From Bacterioplanoides pacificum (GTDB taxonomy: Bacteria > Pseudomonadota > Gammaproteobacteria > Pseudomonadales > Oceanobacteraceae), in contig NZ_JBHRYB010000014.1 of assembly GCF_042648445.1 (NCBI RefSeq), forward strand, positions 124,001 through 188,000: a DNA stretch of 64,000 nt, read 5' to 3'. A model generated the notes under the pieces. That model did no database searches. It had not been told where the DNA came from and was given only the letters and a program-made list of their open reading frames with translations. The position numbers were made by a program, and so were the translations under genes. Shown here piece after piece: positions 41,585 to 50,288 of this stretch. Within the stretch, counting starts at the first letter, position 1. Every line of letters starts with the position of its first letter.

Positions 41585-43453
41585 ATGGAAGAAGCTGTTG
41601 GTATCCGTTGGCACCATTTTATTACCCGCATGGCGGTGCGGACTTACCCGCAGGCGAGTGCCTGTTTTGCCGAGCAGCAGGCGAGTCTGGCAACTGTGTT
41701 CCGGGCATTGTCCGGTAATGCCGGATTACGTCTGGCGCTGGCGGCAGAGCAACGGCTGAAAACGTCGCGCAGCTGGGTACAGAAAGTCGCCGGCTCGGGG
41801 TTGCGTCAGGCACTGGCCTGGCGTGACGAATCCTGCCTGTATCTGCCGGAACGGCTGGATTTTTATCCCGATGCCGGGCTGAACCGTGATTTATATCTGT
41901 GGCTGGCGGCTCTGGCAGCCTGTTCGGAACCACGACAGCATGAACAACAGCATAAGGCACAAGCGCAGCAGCCACATTGGCTGCTGCTGAATCAGCGCTG
42001 TGTCACGCTTTGCCTGCAACGCTTTCCCGGCCTGGTCAGTGTTTATCGTCGTTTGGCGGTGGCGGAGGTGGAACAGCGTGATCAGCGCCTGACCCTCAGC
42101 CAGGCGGCCTTGCCCAGAGAGCAGACACTGCGCCAGGCGATTCTGCAGCCGGGTTCGGTGAGCTATCTGCCCGCCGGACCGGGGGATGCGGATCCGGTGC
42201 CGTTGTGGTTATACCCACAGACTCAGGGGCCGGCGTTGAGTCGCACGGATGATGTGGCAGCGACAGCCGCGGATCATCCCGCGGCACAACCAAAAGCCAA
42301 TATCCGGCGGCGTGCAACATTGACCGAAGACCCGGACGGGCGTGATGGCCTGATGGTGTTCCGGCTGGAGAGTTTATTGTCGTGGTCGGAGTTTATTCCG
42401 CTGGACCGGACTGCCGATGACAATGACGATGAAGACGACAGCCTGCGTATTGCCGAAGACCTGGATGTGATTACGTTATCGCAGCAACGCAGTCGCCAGG
42501 CGTCAAAAATACGCTTAGATCTCGATCTGCCTTGTGCTGCAGAAGATGATATTCCATTAAGCGATGGCCGGTTATTTGCGGAATGGGATTATCGTAAACA
42601 ACGGTTGTTGCCGGATTATTGCCGGGTGATTCCGATGTTGCCACGCGCTGTTGCCGCGACCGGCCTGCCTGCGGCCTTACAGCCCGTGGCGCGGCGTTTG
42701 CGTCAGCAGTTTGCCTCATTTAATACTCAGCCACAGCTGATGCGGCATCAGCTGCAGGGGACCCAGCTGGATATTGATGCGCTGATTGCGCAGCAGGCCA
42801 GACAGCAACAGGGAAACGGCGACAGCCTGGCCCCGGTGTGGCGGCAACCACAGCGTAATCAACGCGATCTGGCCTGTTTGCTGCTGGCTGATTTGTCATT
42901 GTCTACCGATGCCTGGGCTAATAATGACAAGCAGGTGATCGACGTAATCCGCGACAGTCTGCATTTAATGGGTGAAGCACTGGATGCCAGCCATGATCAG
43001 TTTGCCATGTATGGTTTTTCTTCCCGGCGGCGTGATCATGTGCGCATTAATATGGTGAAAAATTTTAATGAACCCTGGGGACAACAGATTCATGGCCGGA
43101 TTAAAGCACTGACGCCGGGCTATTACACCCGGATGGGGGCGGCCATCCGCCAGGCGAATGAAATACTGCAGGATCAGCCGGCTGAGCAGCGGCTGTTATT
43201 AATTCTGACCGATGGCAAACCCAACGATCTCGATCTTTATGAAGGACAATATGGTTTAGAAGACACCCGCATGGCGATTATTGAAGCCCATCGTAAAGGC
43301 ATCACCACTCATTGTGTCACGATCGATCAGGACTGCCAGGATTATGTGCCTTACGTGTTTGGTCATCTTGGCTATTTCCGCATCGAACGGGCCGATCAGT
43401 TACCGCGTATGTTGCCTCGTCTTTACCTGAACCTGACCGGGCTGAATTCGTGA
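41585..43453 (+). CDS. norD: NorD, von Willebrand-type activation protein
   Basis: NorD is the partner of NorQ in activating nitric oxide reductase. The 622-residue soluble protein has a C-terminal VWA domain with the metal-site motif DLSLSTDAW (about residue 432) and LLILTDGKPNDLD. The central part is acidic and low in complexity (DDNDDEDD). The long N-terminal region matches the family only loosely. The stop overlaps the start of norE (GTGA). Confidence 0.95.
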   Translation: MEEAVGIRWHHFITRMAVRTYPQASACFAEQQASLATVFRALSGNAGLRLALAAEQRLKTSRSWVQKVAGSGLRQALAWRDESCLYLPERLDFYPDAGLNRDLYLWLAALAACSEPRQHEQQHKAQAQQPHWLLLNQRCVTLCLQRFPGLVSVYRRLAVAEVEQRDQRLTLSQAALPREQTLRQAILQPGSVSYLPAGPGDADPVPLWLYPQTQGPALSRTDDVAATAADHPAAQPKANIRRRATLTEDPDGRDGLMVFRLESLLSWSEFIPLDRTADDNDDEDDSLRIAEDLDVITLSQQRSRQASKIRLDLDLPCAAEDDIPLSDGRLFAEWDYRKQRLLPDYCRVIPMLPRAVAATGLPAALQPVARRLRQQFASFNTQPQLMRHQLQGTQLDIDALIAQQARQQQGNGDSLAPVWRQPQRNQRDLACLLLADLSLSTDAWANNDKQVIDVIRDSLHLMGEALDASHDQFAMYGFSSRRRDHVRINMVKNFNEPWGQQIHGRIKALTPGYYTRMGAAIRQANEILQDQPAEQRLLLILTDGKPNDLDLYEGQYGLEDTRMAIIEAHRKGITTHCVTIDQDCQDYVPYVFGHLGYFRIERADQLPRMLPRLYLNLTGLNS

Positions 43454-44028
43454 GCCGTGTTTATTCGTCTGAGGCCCGAGAGTTGCCCGGAGACCTGGCA
43501 TTATGGTTTTTTCTGTGTGCTGAGCTGGCCGTGTTTGGTTTATTAATTATCGGCTTTTGTCTGGTCAGGCTGCAGTATCCTGAGATGTTTTATCACGGTC
43601 TGCAGCAGTTACATATGGCGGCCGGCATTGCCAATACGCTGGTGTTGTTATCGGGCAGTTATTTTCTGGTGTTAGCGGTTGAACGTGTGCGTCATACAGA
43701 AATGTCGCCGGGCGGATATTTTTTTGCCGCTGCCGCCTGTGGCATGATTTATATCATTATCAAGATCAGTGAGTATCAACAACTCTATACTGACGGTTAT
43801 TCATTACATTACGATATATTTTTCGGCTTTTATTTTTTCACGACTTTTTTTCATTTATTACATGTACTGGCAGGCGTCATATTGTTGCTGCTGACACAAG
43901 CCTGGCTGAAGCAGAACAACAGCGATCCGCTCGGCCGCCGTAAAGGGGCAGAAAGTGTCGCCTGTTACTGGCACATGGTTGATCTGGTGTGGATTGTCTT
44001 ATTTCCCACGCTGTATGTACTAGGCTGA
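43450..44028 (+). CDS. norE: NorE, cytochrome c oxidase subunit III-like protein
   Basis: The 192-residue membrane protein has five hydrophobic helices and COX3 family sequence: ALWFFLCAELAVFGLL near the start, GSYFLVLAVERVRH, FFTTFFHLLHVLAGV and YWHMVDLVWIVLF at the end. In denitrifiers NorE helps nitric oxide reduction but is not essential. The start is a GTG that overlaps the norD stop; the frame upstream of it is a norD shadow. Confidence 0.92.
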   Translation: MSRVYSSEARELPGDLALWFFLCAELAVFGLLIIGFCLVRLQYPEMFYHGLQQLHMAAGIANTLVLLSGSYFLVLAVERVRHTEMSPGGYFFAAAACGMIYIIIKISEYQQLYTDGYSLHYDIFFGFYFFTTFFHLLHVLAGVILLLLTQAWLKQNNSDPLGRRKGAESVACYWHMVDLVWIVLFPTLYVLG

Positions 44029-44042
44029 ATAAAGGTGATGGT

Positions 44043-44303
44043 TTGATCAACAGCAATACCCGCCGGGTAACAGGATTATGGCTGTTAATGTTATTGCTGA
44101 CGCTGACGGTGGTTGTTTTGCCGCGCCAGCACTGGCTGATGCTGGCTGTTTCGGTCTGGTTGGTAACCGTCGTTAAAGGTTTGTGGATTATCCGCTATTT
44201 TATGGAGCTGAACCGGGCTCCGTTGATCTGGCAACGAATTCTGCAGGGCTGGTTAATTCTGACCGTTTCTGCGGTAACAATGACTGCCATCAGGCAGCTA
44301 TGA
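44043..44303 (+). CDS. norF: NorF-like small membrane protein (cytochrome oxidase subunit IV type)
   Basis: This 86-residue protein has three hydrophobic segments and the COX4-like motif VKGLWIIRYFMELNRAP. It fits NorF by position after norE. The start proposed is TTG at 44043, with AAAGGTGATGG just upstream; no ATG serves. Function beyond a supporting role with NorE is not known. Confidence 0.82.
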   Translation: MINSNTRRVTGLWLLMLLLTLTVVVLPRQHWLMLAVSVWLVTVVKGLWIIRYFMELNRAPLIWQRILQGWLILTVSAVTMTAIRQL

Positions 44304-44332
44304 GCCTTCGGGCAACCTTAAGGAGATTGATG

Positions 44333-44653
44333 ATGAAAAAATTACTTCTGGCTACTGCGGTGATGACCATGGCCTTCAGCTCTGTCAGCTCAGCGGCAGG
44401 AGACGCGGCCGCCGGTGAAGCAAAATCCGGTATGTGTGTGGCGTGCCATAACACCGACGGCAACAGCATGGTTCCTATGTACCCTAAACTGGCAGGGCAA
44501 CATGCGGCGTATCTTGAAAGCGCATTAAAAGCCTACCGTGACGGTCAGCGCACCGGAGGTAATGCAGCGGTGATGGCGCCGATGGCAAAAACCCTGACCG
44601 ACCAGGATATTGCTAACCTGGCGGCCTATTTCAGCCAGCAAAAAGCCAAATAA
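44333..44653 (+). CDS. Small periplasmic cytochrome c (class I)
   Basis: The 106-residue protein has a signal peptide (MKKLLLATAVMTMAFSSVSSAAG) and a single haem site CVACH (residues 35-39), with an axial Met in the C-terminal half (VMAPMAK). It is like a single cytochrome c4/c553 domain. At this place it could donate electrons to NirS or NorC; that is inference. AAGGAG lies just upstream, and an ATG one codon earlier is also possible. It is the last gene before a terminator. Confidence 0.9.
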   Translation: MKKLLLATAVMTMAFSSVSSAAGDAAAGEAKSGMCVACHNTDGNSMVPMYPKLAGQHAAYLESALKAYRDGQRTGGNAAVMAPMAKTLTDQDIANLAAYFSQQKAK

Positions 44654-44661
44654 AAACTCTG

Positions 44662-44690
44662 TGCCCGCACTGCTTGGTGGCGGGCATTTT
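44662..44690 (+). terminator. Terminator of the nor operon
   Basis: TGCCCGC pairs with GCGGGCA across an 11-base loop, followed by TTTTATT. It starts eight bases after the cytochrome c stop codon. Confidence 0.82.
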
Positions 44691-44709
44691 ATTACCTACG
44701 GAGCGAGGC

Positions 44710-45081
44710 ATGAAAAATACCAATAAACCACTGGTCTATTCCTGCTCGGGCTGTTCCCAGGTTGCTCAGCTGGCGAACCGGATTGCGGTGGATCTGGATC
44801 GTAATGACGTTGCTGAGATGTCCTGTATTGCCGGAATTGGCGGCCAGGTTAAAGCCATTCTGAAACTGGCCCGCTCAGGCCGGCCGGTGCTGGCAATTGA
44901 TGGCTGTCCACTGTGTTGTGTACAGAAAAGTCTACATCATATTGGTGTGACGGCGGATCATCATTTGTTGCTGTCTGATTTTGGTTTGAAAAAACGTCAG
45001 CACGAAGAGTACAGCGACGCTGATGTGAAACATTTTTCTGACTTGATTAAAAGTGACATTATTCCACTGATTAGTTTATGA
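44710..45081 (+). CDS. DGC-domain putative zinc-binding protein
   Basis: This 123-residue protein has the DGC motif IDGCPLCCVQKSL and other paired cysteines (SCSGCSQ, MSC), likely a metal or cluster site. The family has no settled function. It is preceded by GGAGCGAGG and sits between the nor operon terminator and convergent ubiV. Its position beside denitrification genes suggests a redox or metal role, but this is unproven. Confidence 0.82.
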   Translation: MKNTNKPLVYSCSGCSQVAQLANRIAVDLDRNDVAEMSCIAGIGGQVKAILKLARSGRPVLAIDGCPLCCVQKSLHHIGVTADHHLLLSDFGLKKRQHEEYSDADVKHFSDLIKSDIIPLISL

Positions 45082-45088
45082 GCGCTGG

Positions 45089-45964
45089 CTATTCCACCAG
45101 CGCCATACCCGCCAGCCGGTTCCAGTAGCCGTTACTTTCTTTGCTGCCCAGTGTGACCGGTTGTTGTCCTTTCATATTGGCGCGGAATTTTTTCAGCCAC
45201 TCGAAGGTGCCTTCCGGCTCCGGGCTGAGGCGCACCACATCGACCAGAGGTGGCATCGAGGGCAGGTCGTTAATCAGGTTATAACGCATCCCCGACTGGG
45301 TCTGAATACCATTTAATACAAACAAGGGCTGGCCATCCTGGCTATATACTTGCCGGCCTTTAGGGTAGTTAATACAACACAGTTCACACTGATCTTTTTG
45401 GCGATTTTCAGAACGTGCAGTAAAACAGCGGGCCGACCAGGCCAGCGGCATATGGCCAAAGGCAAACACTTCGGTTTCAAACTGACTGCGTACATTACGA
45501 ATCACTTTCTGATACAACAGAGATTCCAGCCAGTCGCGTGATAGTTCAAGCGGCATTACCCAGCGTTGCAGGCCGGCGTTAATCAGGTATTTCAGGGTAT
45601 TCTGGTTGTAACAACTGATGGCGGGTCCAGCAATAAAAGGTAAGTTTTTTTCTTTCGCAAGCTGTACTGCGCCGATATCATTCGCTTCCACGACAAATTC
45701 ACCGTTGTCGATGTAACGCGTCATTTCACGCACCAGTGTCGGGCTTTCCAGCAGGGTCATGGTCGACAAACACACCTGTTTGCCGGCTTCTCTTAAAGTC
45801 AGGGCAATCTGCTGATAATCTTTCAGGTTCAGTTCCCGGCGTTTGCTGCACACGGTTTCGCCAAGGTAAATAATATCCGCATCCGATTCTGCGGCCTGTT
45901 GGTAAAAACGGATAACCTGCTCTTTGGGCCAATAATACTGAATAGCTCCCAGCGATAATTTCAT
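45089..45964 (-). CDS. ubiV: UbiV, oxygen-independent ubiquinone hydroxylation protein
   Basis: UbiV is half of the UbiUV complex (peptidase U32 family) that hydroxylates the ubiquinone ring without oxygen. The 291-residue protein shows the family's cysteines for one iron-sulfur cluster: Cys39 (GETVCSKRRE), then CFTARSE..DQCELCC. It begins four bases after the ubiU stop, so the two are one operon (ubiU-ubiV). Confidence 0.95.
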   Translation of the reverse strand: MKLSLGAIQYYWPKEQVIRFYQQAAESDADIIYLGETVCSKRRELNLKDYQQIALTLREAGKQVCLSTMTLLESPTLVREMTRYIDNGEFVVEANDIGAVQLAKEKNLPFIAGPAISCYNQNTLKYLINAGLQRWVMPLELSRDWLESLLYQKVIRNVRSQFETEVFAFGHMPLAWSARCFTARSENRQKDQCELCCINYPKGRQVYSQDGQPLFVLNGIQTQSGMRYNLINDLPSMPPLVDVVRLSPEPEGTFEWLKKFRANMKGQQPVTLGSKESNGYWNRLAGMALVE

Positions 45965-45967
45965 GGG

Positions 45968-46963
45968 TTATTTCCACTTACGGTGATAGGCGCCCAGAGT
46001 GGTCTGGCTGCCTTCTGATAATAAACTGAGGGTTCGGTTCCATTCGTCCTGTACCTGAAAGCGCTGTGGGTCTGCCATCAGGGTATCGATTGCCTGGCGC
46101 CAGACACGGGTGATTTTTTCGACATAGGCCGGACTGCGCTGACGTCCCTCGATTTTAAGAGAGCAGATTCCATCGTTATATAACTCAGGTAACAGCTCCA
46201 GGGTGTTCAGGCTGGTGGGTTCTTCCAGCACATTAAAGACTTCATCTTCCACCCGAAAACGGCCTTTACACAGAGTTGGGTAACCGGCATTTTCACCGGC
46301 TTTAAAACGATCGATTGTGACGCCGTTTAGCCGTGATTCCAGTGTGCCGTCGGCTTTTTCTTCCCAGCGTACATAAGCCGCCGGCGAGCAGACACCGGCG
46401 GTGTTGGGTGATTCACCGGTCATGTAAGAGCTCAGATAACAGCGACCCTCCGCCATAATACATAAACTGCCAAAGGCAAAAACTTCCAGCGCCATATCCG
46501 ACATCCGGGTCAGTGCTTTAACCTGAGATATGGATAACACCCGCGGCAATACCACCCGGCTGACCCCCAGACTGCGGTAAAAATCAATGGCTGCCGGATT
46601 GGTGGCAGAAGCCTGCACGGATAAATGTTTTTCAATTCCCGGATAACGCTCGTGAGCGTATTCGAGCAATGAAATATCGGCCAGAATTAATACATCAGCG
46701 CCGCTGTTGACGGCGCTATCGACGGCCTGTTGCCAGCGTTTCCAGTGATCGGTATGGGCAAAGGTATTGATGGCGACATGGATTTTACGGCCATGACGAT
46801 GAGTGTAGGCAACGGCTTCATCCAGGCCAGAACCCGCGAGATTAAGGCCGGCAAAATGGCGCGCGTTGGTATCGCCGCGCAGGCCAACATAAACCGCATC
46901 GGCTCCCTGATTAATGGCTGCTTTCAGAGCGGGTAAACTTCCCGCCGGGCACAATAACTCCAT
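45968..46963 (-). CDS. ubiU: UbiU, oxygen-independent ubiquinone hydroxylation protein
   Basis: The 331-residue U32 family protein has LCPAGSLPALKAAINQGADAVYVGLRG near the start. The four cluster-binding cysteines are in CIMAEGRCYL, TAGVCSP and ICSLKIEGR. With UbiV and UbiT it gives anaerobically grown cells ubiquinone, which Nar electron supply requires. It is transcribed divergently from ubiT, with a NarL-type site between. Confidence 0.96.
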   Translation of the reverse strand: MELLCPAGSLPALKAAINQGADAVYVGLRGDTNARHFAGLNLAGSGLDEAVAYTHRHGRKIHVAINTFAHTDHWKRWQQAVDSAVNSGADVLILADISLLEYAHERYPGIEKHLSVQASATNPAAIDFYRSLGVSRVVLPRVLSISQVKALTRMSDMALEVFAFGSLCIMAEGRCYLSSYMTGESPNTAGVCSPAAYVRWEEKADGTLESRLNGVTIDRFKAGENAGYPTLCKGRFRVEDEVFNVLEEPTSLNTLELLPELYNDGICSLKIEGRQRSPAYVEKITRVWRQAIDTLMADPQRFQVQDEWNRTLSLLSEGSQTTLGAYHRKWK

Positions 46964-47031
46964 ACATTATCCGCCGTAATAAACTTCCAGCGTATGGTAT
47001 TAGAGCCGGGTGTTTGTCGCTAAACCCAATT

Positions 47032-47063
47032 AGGGGTAGTTTTAAATTACTCATTAATAGGTT
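47032..47063. promoter_or_regulatory. NarL/NarP sites in the ubiU/ubiT divergent promoter
   Basis: TACTCATTAATAGGTT (47048-47063) is a 7-2-7 inverted pair with a perfect left heptamer and one mismatch in the right. A lone perfect heptamer AGGGGTA lies at 47032-47038. No good FNR box is visible in the region. Confidence 0.6.
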
Positions 47064-47095
47064 TTGTCTGCTTGCTACAAAGTTTTTATGCTGGC

Positions 47096-47623
47096 ATGAC
47101 GCTGATTGAGAACCTGACTATGGCTTTGTTAAATCCCGCTGTGTTGTTGCAGCATAATCTGATCAAACTGCCGGCTGTGATTACCCGCTATACGCCAGAC
47201 CTGGTGCTGGAGCAGCTGATTGCCGTTGGCCTGAATCATTTAATGGCGACGGAAATCGCGCAGGGGGAGCTGGATTTTCTGCAGCGTAAAATGGCCACTG
47301 TCAATATCACGGATCTGAATTTTTGTTTCAGTACCACCCTGCTGGGGAATAAAATTCACGTCAGAGTACCGGCCAGGGAAGCACAGGTAACCTTACGTAC
47401 CGATCAGCAGGCGCTGCTGGAAATGTTACACGCTGAAATTGACCCGGATACGCTATTTTTTCAGCGCCGGCTGTTGATCACCGGGGATACTGAACTGGGA
47501 CTGGAACTGAAAAATCTGATTGACCGGCTTGAGCTGGCAGACAGAATTCCGTCAGCGTTAATGAAGCTGATCAGTGGTATTCATAGCCGGCAGCAACAAC
47601 TGGCTGCCGAGCAAGCAGACTAG
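47096..47623 (+). CDS. ubiT: UbiT, SCP2-domain lipid carrier for anaerobic ubiquinone synthesis
   Basis: The 175-residue SCP2-like protein binds polyprenyl intermediates for the UbiUV pathway. The signature DPDTLFFQRRLLITGDTELGLELKNLID is nearly the same as in E. coli UbiT (shown here in name only beyond its first 20 residues: DPDTLFFQRRLLITGDTELG). The start is uncertain: ATG at 47096 is used; ATG at 47120 (MALLNPAV) and TTG at 47072 are alternatives. No clear ribosome site helps the choice. Confidence 0.9.
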   Translation: MTLIENLTMALLNPAVLLQHNLIKLPAVITRYTPDLVLEQLIAVGLNHLMATEIAQGELDFLQRKMATVNITDLNFCFSTTLLGNKIHVRVPAREAQVTLRTDQQALLEMLHAEIDPDTLFFQRRLLITGDTELGLELKNLIDRLELADRIPSALMKLISGIHSRQQQLAAEQAD

Positions 47624-47639
47624 TGCCTGTTAACGAGCG

Positions 47640-48044
47640 CTAGTAAAGCGCGATCAGTTCGCCGCTGCGGTTAAAGGTCAGGTATTCGGCAATCATACCG
47701 CTGGTTATTTTATTGACCATCAGCTGCAGATACTGATCGGCTTCTTCCGCCTGAGGTGGGAAACCATCGTGCCCGGCCATTGAACTGACAAAAGTAATGT
47801 CCCAGTTTTGCCCGGTTCGTTCTGATTCCTTTACCAGTTCGTGAAAATGCATCACCTCACCAGGTAACTTATCCACACACAACACCGGGCTGAGCACACC
47901 ACCACTGCCGTTTTCAAAATTCTGCTGTTGTTCCTGGCTGTAGCCTTCAGGTAATTCAGACCTGGCCATCACAAATAACAGGCGTTGTGGTTCCGGCTGG
48001 CTCATGGCCGTCAGAATCAGATCTTCGTAGGAGGTTATGTTCAT
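47640..48044 (-). CDS. Conserved small protein of unknown function
   Basis: This 134-residue protein (ITSYEDLILTAMSQPEPQRLLFVMA...) is acidic and soluble, with no signal peptide or known motif. It resembles a small family in pseudomonads that is sometimes labelled ribonucleotide reductase subunit alpha; I see nothing in it to support that label. It is convergent with ubiT and is the last core-like gene before the accessory region. Confidence 0.75.
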   Translation of the reverse strand: MNITSYEDLILTAMSQPEPQRLLFVMARSELPEGYSQEQQQNFENGSGGVLSPVLCVDKLPGEVMHFHELVKESERTGQNWDITFVSSMAGHDGFPPQAEEADQYLQLMVNKITSGMIAEYLTFNRSGELIALY

Positions 48045-48072
48045 CTAAACACCTTGTGGCAATGCATAAAAC

Positions 48073-48174
48073 AACTGATGACCCGATTGCCGAAACGTAC
48101 CACCAACCCTCAAATCCAGATGATACAAACACCAGCAATCCTGCATCCCAAGCTCAGCTGTGGGGTCATCAGTT
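48073..48174. repeat. 102-bp element bounded by 12-bp perfect inverted repeats
   Basis: AACTGATGACCC (48073-48084) and GGGTCATCAGTT (48163-48174) are perfect inverted repeats with 78 bases between. They stand at the border between core and accessory DNA, and the right copy overlaps the last codons of the first DUF2971 gene. No target-site duplication is visible. Confidence 0.5.
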
Positions 48175-48900
48175 AATTAAGATTCTAAGCTGGCTGTGGC
48201 GATCTGCAACGGAGCATTGTGGGTATATCGGAGTGGGGGGATTACCGTTTTTGATATCGCCTATCGACACCAGGTTATCCGTGACTGGCGTAGGTTCGTA
48301 ATCTGGATACTTGTAGTGGAGTTTCGTGTCGTAATAGTCCGAAGTGCACAAAGTGGCATCGACGGCGTACAGGTCGCTGAGTAGGCGATGTTCCTTTTCG
48401 TAGATCCATTCATCAGACTTCTCGAAATAGATTCGGGTGCTGTCAGCCATATGAAAGCTGCTCTTCAGTCTCTGGGGGAGGGCTTTCATTCTGTCTTTGC
48501 GGTAATGAACCCGGCCTAATTGCCTGGATTTACTACCGTCTTCTTTAAAGAAGTTATGGGAGGTATCGAAGGCAACTACGATTCCGCGGTGGTTGCCGGC
48601 GTAATGACTCCACATCAGCAGGTTATCGCTGGTTTCAGTGAAGGAGACGATGCCTATTTTTTTGAAAGCTCGCTTTAAAAAACTACGGTTGAAGTCGAAT
48701 AGTTCTTTGCTGACGTCTGTCTCTGGCGTCATCTCTAGCTGGGCATGTATATCCAACGTGTGGTCAAACATATATTCGTTGGAGGGCCGCAGCTCGAACG
48801 GGTCGTTCAGTGCACTGCGTGGTGTGCAGCGCAGGAAGAAATTTTCGAAGGACTCCTTCCTGTAGGGCATGTATTTGAAAAGTATTGGCGTATCGCTCAT
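48169..48900 (-). CDS. DUF2971 family protein, probably C-terminally truncated
   Basis: The 243-residue protein has DUF2971 landmarks: LFKYMPYRKESFENFFLRC, SALNDPFEL, SFTETSDNLLMWSHYAGNHRGIVVAF and FEKSDEWIYEKEHRLLSDL. The neighbour at 48913 has about 55 more residues with the usual C-terminal domain, so this one is likely cut short. Its last residues run into the 48163 inverted repeat. DUF2971 proteins are found in accessory and defence regions; their function is not established here. Confidence 0.82.
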   Translation of the reverse strand: MSDTPILFKYMPYRKESFENFFLRCTPRSALNDPFELRPSNEYMFDHTLDIHAQLEMTPETDVSKELFDFNRSFLKRAFKKIGIVSFTETSDNLLMWSHYAGNHRGIVVAFDTSHNFFKEDGSKSRQLGRVHYRKDRMKALPQRLKSSFHMADSTRIYFEKSDEWIYEKEHRLLSDLYAVDATLCTSDYYDTKLHYKYPDYEPTPVTDNLVSIGDIKNGNPPTPIYPQCSVADRHSQLRILIN

Positions 48901-48912
48901 CTAACCTCCGGG

Positions 48913-49808
48913 TCAATCTTGTTGTTCGGTGGATGTGAGCGTTTCAAACTGCAGACAATAGTCATCATCGTCGATTGTTGCTTTTTGGCAAACAAAACCA
49001 TGCTCTTCGGTTTTAGTTTTTACTATGTTCAGATTATCTTCAGTCATTAAAGCTCCGCAGGTTACCGAAACTATGGCATCCAAAGGTATTTTAAAAAAAC
49101 ATAAGAGCTCGGAGCTGTTAAGTAAAGCAGTTGGAAGAGGTTTCGCCGGTCCGGTTAATTCATACTTCTTGCCGCCATGAGTAGTGGGAGGCGGTGTATC
49201 AAGTGTATGACTTGCGTGTTCGTCCCAGAACTCTTTGTTCACAAATATGTGATCGGAGTTCACGAGCTTCCGTATGACTCGATGTTCTTTTTCATAGATC
49301 CATTCATCTGACTTCTCGAACAGCGGAGCGTACAGATCAACCATTTCTGGATTTTTCGATCAGGAACCAATCCCTCTGTTCTACGTTTACGGTAGCGAAC
49401 TCTATCTAAGCGTTCGGTGTGCCCGTCTAGCGATGCGAAAAATGGGTGATTTATGTTGTATTCAATTACCAAACCGCGATGGTTATCACCGTAGTGCGAC
49501 CACATCAGTAAGTTATCTCTTGTCTCAGTCAGAGATATAATTCCGATGTTTTTTAGCTCATTTGTGAAAGGCATTAAAGTGCGAACATGATCACTTACAT
49601 CGCCTGAAAGATTCACCCTCATCTCTTCTCGAGTCTTTCCCCATCTACCAGATGGCTGAGGAGCGATGCCAAACTCACACTCAATCAAATAATTTAAGCC
49701 TGGCAGAATCTCAAAAGGGTCGTTCAATGCCGCTCTTTGTGAGCAACGAACCAAGAAGTTGTCAAAGAATTCCTGGCGGAAGGGCATATACTTGTAGAGG
49801 GTATTCAT
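48913..49808 (-). pseudogene. Second DUF2971 gene, single-base frameshift
   Basis: Two reading frames together make one DUF2971 protein of about 298 residues. The N-terminal part (MNTLYKYMPFRQEF to GLVPDRK, from 49808) and the C-terminal part (VDLYAPLFEKSDEWIYEKEHR to the end at 48913) meet near 49352-49356. There a run of five T (A on the coding strand) would have to be six to restore the frame. The 14-residue block FEKSDEWIYEKEHR is identical in both tandem copies. It could be a true mutation, a slippage switch or a sequencing error. Confidence 0.85.
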
Positions 49809-49829
49809 GGAGCCCTTTTCTTTGTAATG

Positions 49830-50072
49830 TCAGCTCAGCGCCTGCTCAATGGTGGCGTTGGTCAGGTGTTGTTCGGTTTCGCTGGCTTGTTGCAGGCCGT
49901 CTTTCAGCTGGTCGCAGAGGGCGAATAGCTCATCGACTTTGCCGGCGATGTACCCATCGGTAACGGAGAACGCTTCGTCGATCTGGGTATGACTATCCGA
50001 CCCGCCGCTGACGATTGCGGGTGTAATATATTTGGTACGGATATCCGTTTCGGTTAACGCTTTCTTGTCCAT
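49830..50072 (-). pseudogene. Remnant fusing HsdR N-terminus to HsdS C-terminus
   Basis: This 80-residue frame opens MDKKALTETDIRTKYITPAI, the N-terminus of a type I restriction subunit HsdR, up to about TDGYIAGK. From there it reads KVDELFALCDQLKDGLQQ, the C-terminal coiled coil of a specificity subunit HsdS. The join is within the word GK. The middle of hsdR, all of hsdM and most of hsdS are gone, as expected of one deletion in an hsdR-hsdM-hsdS operon. It has no likely function. Both matches are from memory of the families. Confidence 0.72.
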
Positions 50073-50209
50073 AAGGCCCAATGGCACCGTGGGGGTGGTG
50101 TCGTACTGATTATTAACTTAACAGTGAGTCTACTACAGCTGTATGCGCTTTAGTATGCAATTACAGCCGATAAAGATGTCCAGAGTGTTTATCTTTCGTT
50201 GCTACTCAA

Positions 50210-50288
50210 GGGTCATTAAATGACCCACTAAATAACTACGCGCAACAGCCACAAAAAAGGCCCTTAACCGCGTGGTTAAGGGCCTTTT
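50210..50288. terminator. Strong bidirectional terminator and nearby palindrome
   Basis: AAAAGGCCCTTAACC (50255-50269) and its perfect complement (50274-50288) form a 15-bp stem with loop GCGT, flanked by A and T runs so it can act both ways. A 17-base palindrome, GGGTCATT-A-AATGACCC, lies at 50210-50226. The rest of the 327-base stretch from 50073 to 50399 shows no gene, and a GGTTCC/GGAAC repeat near 50328. Confidence 0.85.

Noticed and set aside
44674..44709. Longer start of the DGC protein
   Set aside because: The extra codons overlap the nor terminator hairpin and lack a ribosome site.
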